Part shown: positions 34,188 to 43,946 of the stretch, one piece after another
Position numbering within the stretch: position 1 is the first letter of the stretch
Layout of the letters: each line of letters starts with the position of its first letter
From: Fibrobacteraceae bacterium
GTDB taxonomy: Bacteria; Fibrobacterota; Fibrobacteria; Fibrobacterales; Fibrobacteraceae
Length of the DNA stretch: 64,000 nucleotides
Direction: 5' to 3'
Assembly (NCBI GenBank): GCA_017631885.1
Contig: JAGBSH010000021.1
Coordinates: 1 to 64,000, forward strand
Notes under the pieces: generated by a model
Told to the model about the DNA's origin: nothing
Seen by the model: only the letters and a program-made list of their open reading frames with translations
Database searches by the model: none
Program-made: the position numbers and the translations under genes

Positions 34188-34520
34188 ATGTCCGATCAAA
34201 GAGTCTATCTGGATGATATTTACGCTAGCAAGGAAAGCGAAGGTTCTGTTTTCCGTGCCGTTGTTATGATGGCACAGGAAGCTCGTTTCATTAACCAGCA
34301 ATCCATTGATGGTTTTATCAATCTAGAAAAAAAGCCAACTACAATTGCTATGTACAAGTTTAAAGAAGGTCGTTTGGCTGTGTCAGAAAAATCTTCTGCA
34401 CGCGCAAAGGCTTCTGAATTTGAACAAGTAGCTGTAGAACCAGAACAAGTTGTACCACAAGAAGAAATTGTAGAAGCTCCTCTCGAAGTTTCTGATGCAG
34501 CAGCTGCTGATTTGTTCTAA
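34188..34520 (+). CDS. rpoZ: RNA polymerase omega subunit, divergent
   Basis: 110 residues. The segment VFRAVVMMAQEARFINQQ followed by KKPTTIAMYKFKEGRL matches the omega core (xRxxLVxxAaxRARQL ... KPttiAleEi..Gki). Omega helps assemble and stabilise RNA polymerase by holding the beta' subunit. A ~45-residue acidic, alanine-rich C-terminal tail (EPEQVVPQEEIVEAPLEVSD) extends beyond the core. An AAGGTGG ribosome site is well placed. Because no terminator lies between, it is probably transcribed with tRNA-Ser from the promoter at 34036. Confidence 0.78.
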   Translation: MSDQRVYLDDIYASKESEGSVFRAVVMMAQEARFINQQSIDGFINLEKKPTTIAMYKFKEGRLAVSEKSSARAKASEFEQVAVEPEQVVPQEEIVEAPLEVSDAAAADLF

Positions 34521-34542
34521 TTTTTTAACCTCCGTTGTTTTA

Positions 34543-34576
34543 ACCTCTTTCTTTTTAGAAAGAGGTTATTTTTTTT
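34543..34576 (+). terminator. Intrinsic terminator of rpoZ
   Basis: Stem AACCTCTTTCT (34543-34553), loop TTTT, AGAAAGAGGTT (34558-34568), followed by A and eight T. Confidence 0.95.
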
Positions 34577-34667
34577 ACAATTTCTTGTGACCTTAAACAG
34601 AATGATTTTTGAGTTAGTCTTCTTTATTAAATACCTTTTTATCTTTATTAATCATTTATTTCTGCAA

Positions 34668-35160
34668 AGCCTAAATGTGAGCCTGCCACGAGGCATAAGA
34701 CCTCTCGCCATGACAATCTTTTTGCACTTGCCCGCAGTTCTTGTCACGAGTTTCTTGTCATTGCGATGGAGCGAAACGATTTTTTCGCGAAGCCTAAATG
34801 TGAGCCTGCCACGAGGCATAAGACCTCTCGCCATGACAATCTTTTTGCACTTGCCCGCAGTTCTTGTCACGAGTTTCTTGTCATTGCGATGGAGCGTAGT
34901 GACAGAAGCAATCTCATTGCAAGCAACACTTGTTTTTGGATTACTTCGCTACGCTCGTAATGACAAAAGCCAAGATCGCCACGTCGTCTTAAAAGACTCC
35001 TCGCGATGACAATCCTACACTTGCCCGCAGTTTTTGTCACGAGTTTCTTGTCATTGCGATGGAGTGAAACGATTTTTTCGCGAAGCCTAAATGTGAGCCT
35101 GCCACGAGCCACACTTGTGGCGTGGTGGAAGCAATCCCATTGCCAACAGATGGCTGCAAA
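34668..35160. repeat. Large block of GTCATTGCGA-type palindromic repeats with a 123-base tandem duplication
   Basis: A unit starting AGCCTAAATGTGAGCCTGCC occurs at 34668 and again exactly 123 bases on at 34791; the two copies are almost identical over more than 100 bases. A third, shorter start of the unit is at 35084. Between the second and third lies the palindromic element (34881-34963) that is nearly identical, inverted, to 8247-8336. Open frames here on both strands are repeat by-products without ribosome sites. Bases 34577-34667 hold nothing recognisable. Confidence 0.9.
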
Positions 35161-35171
35161 ATGAGAATTCT

Positions 35172-35214
35172 TAAAACAAAAAAAAACAGCACTTCATTAT
35201 GAAGTGCTGTTTTT
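35172..35214 (-). terminator. Intrinsic terminator of gapA
   Basis: AAAAACAGCACTTCAT (35182-35197) pairs with ATGAAGTGCTGTTTTT (35199-35214). On the minus strand it is followed by a T run (A-rich tract at 35173-35186 on plus). It lies about 30 bases past the gapA stop. Confidence 0.9.
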
Positions 35215-35244
35215 AAGTAAAATTTAAAGCGTTGCTTTAAAAAA

Positions 35245-36315
<1,071 letters not shown>

Positions 36316-36364
36316 TTAAATTGTTTGACTTTAAGTAATTATTTTTTCATTTTATTGCAAAATT

Positions 36365-39300
36365 ATGAGAAAAAAAATGTTTTTACATCGCTTATTTCGA
36401 TTAAAGTTCCTTTTTGGGGCGCTTTTCTTTCTTTCTTGTGCTGCTCAAGATCCAAGTCAGTTTATAGAAAATACTTCTGGTTCAAGTGCTGAACGTTCTC
36501 TTGAAGATGGAACTCAAGAAGAAAAATCAGCTTACTCCCCTGTTTCTAGCACTTATAAAACAACAGAAACTCCGGGAAACATTGTTCGAAAAGGTTTTTC
36601 TTTTACTTTACCTGATTCTCTTTATGAATTGACTGGAGACATTGACGATTCTTCAATGCCGGTTGAATTTTTTAGAACAAAAGGAGCTTTACGAGGTGAA
36701 ATTCGTTTTCAAGAAGTGAACTCTACAACTTTGGCCGAATTTGCTAGAACAGAAATGCATTCTAGAAGAAAGTCAAATAGTAAAAACATTTATAGCGAAT
36801 TACGCCCTTTTGAACACGATAAAATTTCTGGACTTTTTTGGGAAACTGCTGATGCTTTAGGACAAGATACTAGCATAGCTTGTGGACTTGTTGTTCAAGA
36901 CGAAAATACCTTCTACACCGCTACCCTTTTCTCTGATTCGGCTTACGACAAAAATGATTTTTTTGAGCTATGGAAAAAAACATTTGAAATGCTCCATTTT
37001 AACTTTGGGCAGACCGCATATTCTGGTCCGGAACTTTCTCCGGAATTTGTAAAAGAATATAAGTCAAATGCTTTAGGTTATACCTTTGAAACTTCTGACA
37101 CTATCTGGCACTTTTGGAAAGGTATTTCAGCTCAAAATGCTGACCCAGACCTTGTTTTGTCAAATGTAAAAGAAGAAGTTTCGTTTTTTGTTTATGGCGC
37201 TAAAGTGCCTAGCGATGAAGTGAGCGAAAGGGACTTGTTTAAAGTATTGTTACGACGTTTAGGTATTTCAGAATCTCCTGAAAATATTACCACGAAACGT
37301 AAAAAAGAAAACGGCCGTTCTGTTGCTTATTTTGAAACGACAAGAGTTCTCGGAGAATATGATTTCAAATACCGCGGAAAATTTATTTACGAAAATGGAC
37401 GAGGGATTCTTGCGGCTGGTTGGACTCAAGGTGTTTTGGCGTCTGCTTATAAGAAAGCAATTGATAAAGCACTTGATGGCATAGAAATGCAAGATATGGC
37501 AGAAAATACCAATGATGCTAAAACTGCCAAATTTAACGCAGCCGTTTTAAGTGAAACTGGTATTTTAAGGCTTGAAGAAAACCAACCGCTTGCGGCTCTT
37601 GCATATTTTGAAAGTGCAAACAGAATGGACCCAGATGAACCACTTTACTTGATAAATTGTGGCTTTGTTTACCAATTAAAAGAACTTTATGGCCCTGGTA
37701 TCAATCACTTTCAAAGCCAAATGCCACTAGTAGAAAAAAATGCAAAATTACTTGCCATTTTAGGTGAAATGTATGAAGCCATTTATGATTATGGAAACGC
37801 AAGGCGTTATGTAGAACTAGCTCTCCGTTATACGCCCAATGACCCAGAAAAAACAATTAACTTGAGTGATGCTCTTTGGGGTTTAGGACAACGTAACCAA
37901 TCATTAGATGTGGTTCTTAATTTATATGAAAAGCAACCTTCTTCAAGGCTTGGCGTTTATGCCGCAAGAACATATATGGGGTTAGATCAATATGCAGAAG
38001 CGGTTGAATTATTGAATGATGCTTATGCCCAATTTGGTATTTCAAAAGAACTCGGTTCTTCTTTGATGGAAGCGTTGTTGTTTTTAGGGCGTTACAATGA
38101 AGCTCTTGCTATAAGTGAAGAAACCTTAGCGTTAAGCAAAAATGACCCGAAAATTTTAATGTATCGCGGAAAAATTCTCTTTTATCTAAAAAATTATAAA
38201 GAAGCCGAAAAAGTTTTAAGCAAAGCATTTGCCTTGCAAAAAGATAATGATGAAATCAAAAACTTCCTTTCTTCAACAAGAGCCTTTTTAGGAAAAGCAG
38301 ACAATAAAGCTTTAAAAACGCCTATTCAACCTGTTGAACCTAAAAGAAAACTCTCTGATATGATTTCAAAAAAAGCCTTGCAAAATGCTAAAGATGAAGG
38401 CTTCCCTGCTATGGTTCATTTTAGAAGAGAATCTTTGAAATCTCCGAAAAAAGAAAACTGGACGCATACAGAAGAAATGCTTGTTGAAATCATTGATTCT
38501 CGTGGAACAGGAATGTTCCAGGAATTTACTTATCCATTTTTACCTGGTTATGATAGAATTTATTTGAACGCTCTTGAGATTTATGATTCTACATACAAAT
38601 TAAAACATAGCGTTCCATTGAATAATTCTTATATCACTTATTCGACTGAATCTGGTGAAAGTAATGAATCACAAACGGCTCATTTTCCTTTGCCAAAACT
38701 TTCTCCAGGCGATTTAATTTATTTGCAAGTTTCAAGAACTGGACTTAATGATATAGGACTTGTTCCTTATTTAGAATATCGCTCTGGAATGGAAATCCCT
38801 GTTGCGCAGACTTCTTTTAGAGTTTATGCTGATACTAATCGTTTTTCTCTTGAAGAATATGGGCCACTAGAACGTGAAGATTTAGCAGATGGCCGTGAAT
38901 GGAAAATGGAAAATCCTGTGATTATTCGAAATGAAATTTATATGCCAGATTACAGAGATTTTGGTGCAGGACTTTTAATTTCTAGTAAAAGAGATTGGGC
39001 TGAAGTTGGTGCCGATTATGAAAATTTAATTCGACACCAATTTAAAAACGCTGTTGCTGTCCGAGAAAAAGCTTTTGAAGTTAAAGGTAATTTGCTTGGT
39101 AAAGACGCGATGTTTGCCATAATTCATTTTGTTCGCGATAATATTCGCTACAGAGATACGCAATTTGGTGGGCATTCTATTATACCGCAACTTTCTGAAA
39201 AAACATTGAAAGATTATCGTGGTGATTGTAAAGACCAAGCTCTACTTTTAAAAGAAATGCTAGCAACTATTGGAATAAAAAGCCATTTAACGTCAATTCC

Positions 39301-40135
39301 ATTAACCGGGAATGGTTATGCTAACTTACCGACTATCCAGCAATTTGACCACATGATGCTTTATATTCCGGCTCAAGATGGAATACCTGAAATGTGGGTT
39401 GACCCCACTGATAAAACAGGAAACGATAGGCCTGTTCCGCTTGATATGGAAGGAAAAACCGCATTTATTATTGATGGAAAAAATAGCCATATTCGTACAA
39501 CCCCAATACTTGAAGATTCTCAAGAACACAAAGCATCTTTTGCCCACAAAGTTCATATCTCTAAAAATGGCTATGCTGAATTCAGAGATTCTTTGCAGTT
39601 AGAAGGTAAATTTGCTTCAACTCTTAGAAATATTTTCTACAGTAAAGACCAAAAACAACAAGAAAAACTTTTGGAAAATTTACTTCGTGAAGGTATTCCT
39701 GATGTACAACTTTCACAAATGCGCATAGAAAACTTAACAGAATTTGATAAACCGTTACGCCTTGTGGCTACATTTGCTAGCAAGAATTATTTTGGACAAA
39801 GTGCAGACGGTATAAAAGGACACTACCCTAACATTTGGGAACGTTCTATGCTTAAACTTCCTAAAATCAATCGTAGGCATTTACCGATACGCATTCCTCA
39901 TGAAACCCAGTTTGTCTCTTCGTTAGAAATTTCTACCGAAAACAGATTGTCGGTTCAAATTACCCCACCAAAACCATTAAACCGCCCTTTAGATTATGTT
40001 TCTTTGAATAAAGGAAATAATCTACTCGAATGGACTACGTTTGCATTATATGCTGAACCAGGCGAATACGAGAAAATTCGTGAAGAATGGATGTATCTTT
40101 TAAAAGAAACAAGCCCGTTAATCACAATCCGTTAA
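36365..40135 (+). CDS. Large lipoprotein with TPR repeats and a DUF3857/transglutaminase-like module
   Basis: 1256 residues. The signal peptide ends in lipobox FLSC, so the protein is probably lipid-anchored outside the cytoplasm. Residues ~50-360 are beta-rich and unnamed. TPR-type helical repeats fill ~390-640 (AVLSETGILRLEENQPLAALAYFESA, PEKTINLSDALWGLGQ, ILMYRGKILFYLKNYKEAEKVL). A DUF3857-like beta domain (~690-880) precedes a transglutaminase-like core with Cys955 (YRGDCKDQALLLKEML), His996 (FDHMMLY) and Asp1013 (WVDPTDKTG), a complete triad. Such proteins may cleave or cross-link peptides or merely bind; the substrate is unknown. It is divergent from gapA. Confidence 0.82.
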   Translation: MRKKMFLHRLFRLKFLFGALFFLSCAAQDPSQFIENTSGSSAERSLEDGTQEEKSAYSPVSSTYKTTETPGNIVRKGFSFTLPDSLYELTGDIDDSSMPVEFFRTKGALRGEIRFQEVNSTTLAEFARTEMHSRRKSNSKNIYSELRPFEHDKISGLFWETADALGQDTSIACGLVVQDENTFYTATLFSDSAYDKNDFFELWKKTFEMLHFNFGQTAYSGPELSPEFVKEYKSNALGYTFETSDTIWHFWKGISAQNADPDLVLSNVKEEVSFFVYGAKVPSDEVSERDLFKVLLRRLGISESPENITTKRKKENGRSVAYFETTRVLGEYDFKYRGKFIYENGRGILAAGWTQGVLASAYKKAIDKALDGIEMQDMAENTNDAKTAKFNAAVLSETGILRLEENQPLAALAYFESANRMDPDEPLYLINCGFVYQLKELYGPGINHFQSQMPLVEKNAKLLAILGEMYEAIYDYGNARRYVELALRYTPNDPEKTINLSDALWGLGQRNQSLDVVLNLYEKQPSSRLGVYAARTYMGLDQYAEAVELLNDAYAQFGISKELGSSLMEALLFLGRYNEALAISEETLALSKNDPKILMYRGKILFYLKNYKEAEKVLSKAFALQKDNDEIKNFLSSTRAFLGKADNKALKTPIQPVEPKRKLSDMISKKALQNAKDEGFPAMVHFRRESLKSPKKENWTHTEEMLVEIIDSRGTGMFQEFTYPFLPGYDRIYLNALEIYDSTYKLKHSVPLNNSYITYSTESGESNESQTAHFPLPKLSPGDLIYLQVSRTGLNDIGLVPYLEYRSGMEIPVAQTSFRVYADTNRFSLEEYGPLEREDLADGREWKMENPVIIRNEIYMPDYRDFGAGLLISSKRDWAEVGADYENLIRHQFKNAVAVREKAFEVKGNLLGKDAMFAIIHFVRDNIRYRDTQFGGHSIIPQLSEKTLKDYRGDCKDQALLLKEMLATIGIKSHLTSIPLTGNGYANLPTIQQFDHMMLYIPAQDGIPEMWVDPTDKTGNDRPVPLDMEGKTAFIIDGKNSHIRTTPILEDSQEHKASFAHKVHISKNGYAEFRDSLQLEGKFASTLRNIFYSKDQKQQEKLLENLLREGIPDVQLSQMRIENLTEFDKPLRLVATFASKNYFGQSADGIKGHYPNIWERSMLKLPKINRRHLPIRIPHETQFVSSLEISTENRLSVQITPPKPLNRPLDYVSLNKGNNLLEWTTFALYAEPGEYEKIREEWMYLLKETSPLITIR

Positions 40136-40167
40136 GAATTTTAATTTTACCTTGTTATATTTAAATT

Positions 40168-41391
40168 ATGAATATGCTAAAAGTTGTTCCTGATTTGAAT
40201 AAAATCGCAAGACCTAACTGGATTGAAATCAATCTGGACGCTCTTTGTGAAAATGTTGCTTTTATCCGTAGCCAAATTCCAGTTGGTACCAAAATTCTTT
40301 TGCCCGTAAAAGCAGATGCTTATGGGCATGGTTCTTTAGCTTGCTCTTTTGCAGCGAAGGAATGTGGTGTTGATTTCTTAGGTGTTGCGCATATAAATGA
40401 AGGAATTTTACTTAGACAATATGGTATTGATTTACCAATATTAGTTCTTGGGCCTTGTACGCCAGCTGATTTTGCGTATTTTGTGGAATTTCAGTTAACT
40501 GCGACTATTTCTGATTTAAAAACAGCTATTGCTTTTGATTCTTTTTTAGAAGAAACAGAAACGTCTTGCAAAGTGCATTTGAAAATTGATACTGGAATGA
40601 ATCGTTATGGTTTAAAAGCTGAAGATTTTGAATCGATTCGTGAAATTCTTAAGTTAAAGCATATTAAAGTTGAAGGCATGTTTACACATTTGGCAACAGC
40701 TGATATGCCTAATAATCCAGGGACTCAGAATCAAATTAATCGTTATACGCGATTAGTTCATGTTTTAGAATCTGAAAATTTACGCCCTGAAATTTGCCAT
40801 TGTTCAAGTTCTGCCGGAACACTTCAACACCCAGAAACGCATTTTGATATGGTTCGCCCGGGGCTTGTGCTTTATGGTTACAATCCAATGGGGGCTTTTC
40901 CATCGCCTTGGAATATACACCCCATTATGAAAATTAAAGCCACTGTTCGTCATATTCACGAAATTAATCCAGGTGAAGCTGTTTCTTATGGTGGTTATTG
41001 GGTAGCTCGCCAACCTACAAAAGTGGCTACAATTGCTATGGGTTATGGTGATGGCTTTTTACGTGGCGAATACAATAAAGGCTTTGTAAAAATCCGAGGC
41101 CAACTCTGCCCTATTCTTGGGCGTGTTTGTATGGACGCTACTATGGTTGATGTAAGTCATATTCCAAATATTCAGGTGGGTGAAGTAGTTGATATTGTCA
41201 ATGGAGAATCTGATTTTAAAATTTCAATGGAAAGTGTAGCTGAAGAACACCACACGATTCCTTACGAAATTACAGTCCGCGTGGCAAGAAGACTTTACCG
41301 AAAATATATCTGGAAAAACCGAATGCTTCGTTGGGATGACTTACAAAAAGAGCTTAAAATACCTGCTTTTAAAGAATATCCTTACCGTTGA
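40168..41391 (+). CDS. alr: Alanine racemase
   Basis: PLP enzyme interconverting L- and D-alanine for peptidoglycan. Lys48 in LPVKADAYGHG binds PLP; catalytic Tyr274 is in AVSYGGYW; the C-terminal CMDATMVDVS block and YEITVRVARR are standard. 407 residues is a little longer than the usual 360-380, owing to a basic C-terminal tail (IWKNRMLRWDDLQKELKIPAFKEYPYR region). It lies 32 bases after the large lipoprotein gene. A poorly conserved gap with A/T-rich sequence follows before the next gene. Confidence 0.95.
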   Translation: MNMLKVVPDLNKIARPNWIEINLDALCENVAFIRSQIPVGTKILLPVKADAYGHGSLACSFAAKECGVDFLGVAHINEGILLRQYGIDLPILVLGPCTPADFAYFVEFQLTATISDLKTAIAFDSFLEETETSCKVHLKIDTGMNRYGLKAEDFESIREILKLKHIKVEGMFTHLATADMPNNPGTQNQINRYTRLVHVLESENLRPEICHCSSSAGTLQHPETHFDMVRPGLVLYGYNPMGAFPSPWNIHPIMKIKATVRHIHEINPGEAVSYGGYWVARQPTKVATIAMGYGDGFLRGEYNKGFVKIRGQLCPILGRVCMDATMVDVSHIPNIQVGEVVDIVNGESDFKISMESVAEEHHTIPYEITVRVARRLYRKYIWKNRMLRWDDLQKELKIPAFKEYPYR

Positions 41392-41553
41392 TTCATTTAT
41401 TAGGTTAGAATTAGCGTTTTTTTTATTGAGCCAAAATTCAAATACTTTCTATTCCTTAAAAACAAGTGTAAAAAAAGACTTTTTTTTTAAAAGAGCATTG
41501 AGAAATTATTTATTTTTTACTTACTTATTGTTCGCTTTTTAAGGAATTTCAAA

Positions 41554-43251
41554 ATGGCTAAAAAACAAAAAGGTGCTTTAAAGATTACTTTAGCACTTGG
41601 ACTTGTTGGGATTTTGCAAAAACGCAAATTAGATAAAGCTTCTAAAAATTGTAAAAAAGCTCAAGCATCAACTTTAAGAAGTATTCTTGAATATGCTAAA
41701 GATTCCGAATGGGGTGTAAAACATAAATATGCTGAAATTTTAACAGCATCTAGTGACGAAGAATTATTTAAAAAATTCCAAGAAAATGTTCCTCCATGCG
41801 ATTACGAAGATTTGCGCCCTTATGTTGAACGCCATAAAAATGGTGAAGCCAATGTGCTTTTCCCTGGTAAACCTATGATGTATGCCACAACAAGTGGTAC
41901 TACAAAAGAGCCTAAATGGATTCCGATTACTGACGAATATTATTCAAATGTTTACAGTAAAATGAGTAAACTTTGGCTTTATTCTTTTATGATGCATAGA
42001 CCAAAAGTTTTCTATAATGTTTGCACTTCTATTGTTGGAAAAGCGACAGAAGGGACTGCTCCAGATGGCACTCTTTATGGTTCTGTTTCTGGTGTGACTC
42101 GCCGTGATTGTCCAGAATTTATCAAAGCCCTTTATGCAGAAAGCGATCAGGTTTATAATATTTCTGATTACAAAGCTCGCTATTATACCATTATGCGTAC
42201 AGGCATTGAACATGATGTTCATTTAGTAGTTACTGCAAACCCTTCTACTATTGTAGAAATGCAAAATAACGTTAATGAATTTTTTGACGCTTATGTAGAA
42301 GATATTGAAAAAGGAACTTTGAACGAAAACTTGCCAATTGCTCCAGAAATTCGAAAAATAATCGCGGCAAGATTTTCTCCAAATCCAGAAAGAGCTCAAG
42401 AATTGCGTGAATTGAAAGCTAAATACCCAAATATTTTGCCTAAACATTATTGGCCAAATTTACAAGTCCTTACTACTTGGAAATGCGGTAATACACATGT
42501 GTATTTAGATAAATTCAAAGATTCTTTCCCAAAAGACATGTTGCACCAAGAATTTGGTTATTTTGCCTCAGAATGTCGTGCAGGGCTTGTTATGAATGGT
42601 GCTGATGATACTGTTCTTTTCCCACACATGCATTATTTTGAATTTGTAAAAGCTGAAGAATTAGACTCCCCTAATCCAACATTTTTGCAATTACATGAAA
42701 TCAAAAAAGGTGAACGTTACGCGATTTATGTGACTACATTTGCTGGTCTTTATCGCTATAATATGAACGACCTTGTTGAAGTAACTGATTTTTATGGAAC
42801 AATTCCTACTATTCAGTTTGTGCAAAAAATTAACGGTATTATTTCTTTGACAGGTGAAAAATTGCACGAAAAGCAATTTATTACTGCCGTTCAGCAAGTT
42901 GAAAAAGAAACAGGCAATAGACTTAAATTCTTTGTTGGCTTTGCTAATATTCAAGAATCCAATTACTCTTTCTATTATGAATTTGCTGATAAAAATACAA
43001 CACAGGAAACGGCAGAAAAATTCTCCGAACTTGTTGATAAATATTTGAAAGAAGTAAACTGTGAATACGAAACCAAAAGAAATTCTTTGCGTTTAAAAGC
43101 ACCTCTGTCATTTAGACTTCAAGAAAATTCTTTTGAAACGTTTAAATCTCGTTGTATTGACGAAGGTGCCAGAGACGGACAATTTAAATTGAATCTTTTG
43201 ATGCAGGATGAAGTCCGGCATGAAAAGTTCAAGAAATTGATTCTTGAATAA
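41554..43251 (+). CDS. GH3-family acyl-adenylate-forming enzyme (auxin-responsive-promoter family)
   Basis: 565 residues. The ATP-binding motif is TSGTTKEPKWIPITDEYY, and FGYFASECRAGLV, GLYRYNMNDLVEVTDFYG and ISLTGEKLHEKQF correspond to later motifs of the GH3 fold. Plant GH3 enzymes join amino acids to auxin or jasmonate; bacterial relatives are common in Bacteroidota and Fibrobacterota but their substrates are largely unknown. A hydrophobic N-terminal stretch (LKITLALGLVGIL) may associate with membrane. An AAGGA ribosome site precedes the ATG. The stop shares one base with the next ATG, so it is coupled to a HAD phosphatase. Confidence 0.88.
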   Translation: MAKKQKGALKITLALGLVGILQKRKLDKASKNCKKAQASTLRSILEYAKDSEWGVKHKYAEILTASSDEELFKKFQENVPPCDYEDLRPYVERHKNGEANVLFPGKPMMYATTSGTTKEPKWIPITDEYYSNVYSKMSKLWLYSFMMHRPKVFYNVCTSIVGKATEGTAPDGTLYGSVSGVTRRDCPEFIKALYAESDQVYNISDYKARYYTIMRTGIEHDVHLVVTANPSTIVEMQNNVNEFFDAYVEDIEKGTLNENLPIAPEIRKIIAARFSPNPERAQELRELKAKYPNILPKHYWPNLQVLTTWKCGNTHVYLDKFKDSFPKDMLHQEFGYFASECRAGLVMNGADDTVLFPHMHYFEFVKAEELDSPNPTFLQLHEIKKGERYAIYVTTFAGLYRYNMNDLVEVTDFYGTIPTIQFVQKINGIISLTGEKLHEKQFITAVQQVEKETGNRLKFFVGFANIQESNYSFYYEFADKNTTQETAEKFSELVDKYLKEVNCEYETKRNSLRLKAPLSFRLQENSFETFKSRCIDEGARDGQFKLNLLMQDEVRHEKFKKLILE

Positions 43252-43946
43252 TGTCTTTTGAATTTTTAGAAAATTCTTTTAAATCAGTTGAAGCCGTTAT
43301 TTTTGATCTTGACGGAACGCTTTATGATTTTAAAGGCTTGCCGCGACGCCTGGTTTTAAATGCTCCTTTTCAAATGTTTAAAATTAGGGCGGAGCGAGAA
43401 GCCAGAAAATCTTTAAAAGGTTGTGATTTAAAAAACAAAGCAGAATGGCAAAAAAGTTTTTTTGAATTAATTGCTCAGTTTGCTAAAATTCCTTTTGAAA
43501 AAGCTAAAAACTGGTATAAAGATTTTTATTGCCCTTACATGGTAAAAATCCTAAAAAAATATTACTCGGTAAGGCCAGAAGCCCTTGAAATTTTTAAGAA
43601 TCTAAAAAAGGCTAATATTAAAATTGTTGTTTTTTCGGATTACCCTTTGGTTAAAGAACGTTTGAATGCAATTGGCGTTAATACTGAAGATTTTGATTAC
43701 CTTGTTTCGGCAGAAGATTTCGGAGCGTTAAAACCTACCCCACGGCCTTTTTTAGAAATAGCGGAATATTTGAAAATCCGACCAGAAAATGTTTTAGTGG
43801 TTGGCGATAGAATGGATACAGACGGAAAAGGCGCAAAAGACGCAAAAATGCAATTTCTGCACACAGAATCTCATAAAACTCCAGCCAATGATTCCGTTGT
43901 TTCTTGGAAAGATTTTTTAGAAATCGTTAAACGCGTTATAGCTTAA
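43251..43946 (+). CDS. HAD-superfamily hydrolase
   Basis: 231-residue phosphatase-type HAD protein: motif I VIFDLDGTLYDF with the nucleophile and acid aspartates, motif II VVFSDYP, motif III Lys in SAEDFGALKPTPRPF, and motif IV VVGDRMDTDGKGAKDA. The cap between motifs I and II is of the helical C1 type. It starts on the last base of the GH3-family gene's stop codon (TAATG), so its substrate may be connected with that enzyme. Its 3' end overlaps the ribD end by 11 bases, tail to tail. Confidence 0.88.
   Translation: MSFEFLENSFKSVEAVIFDLDGTLYDFKGLPRRLVLNAPFQMFKIRAEREARKSLKGCDLKNKAEWQKSFFELIAQFAKIPFEKAKNWYKDFYCPYMVKILKKYYSVRPEALEIFKNLKKANIKIVVFSDYPLVKERLNAIGVNTEDFDYLVSAEDFGALKPTPRPFLEIAEYLKIRPENVLVVGDRMDTDGKGAKDAKMQFLHTESHKTPANDSVVSWKDFLEIVKRVIA

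Noticed and set aside
34587-35112. Several open frames up to 140 codons on both strands
   Set aside because: All are read from palindromic repeats; the translations recur in each copy and match nothing else.
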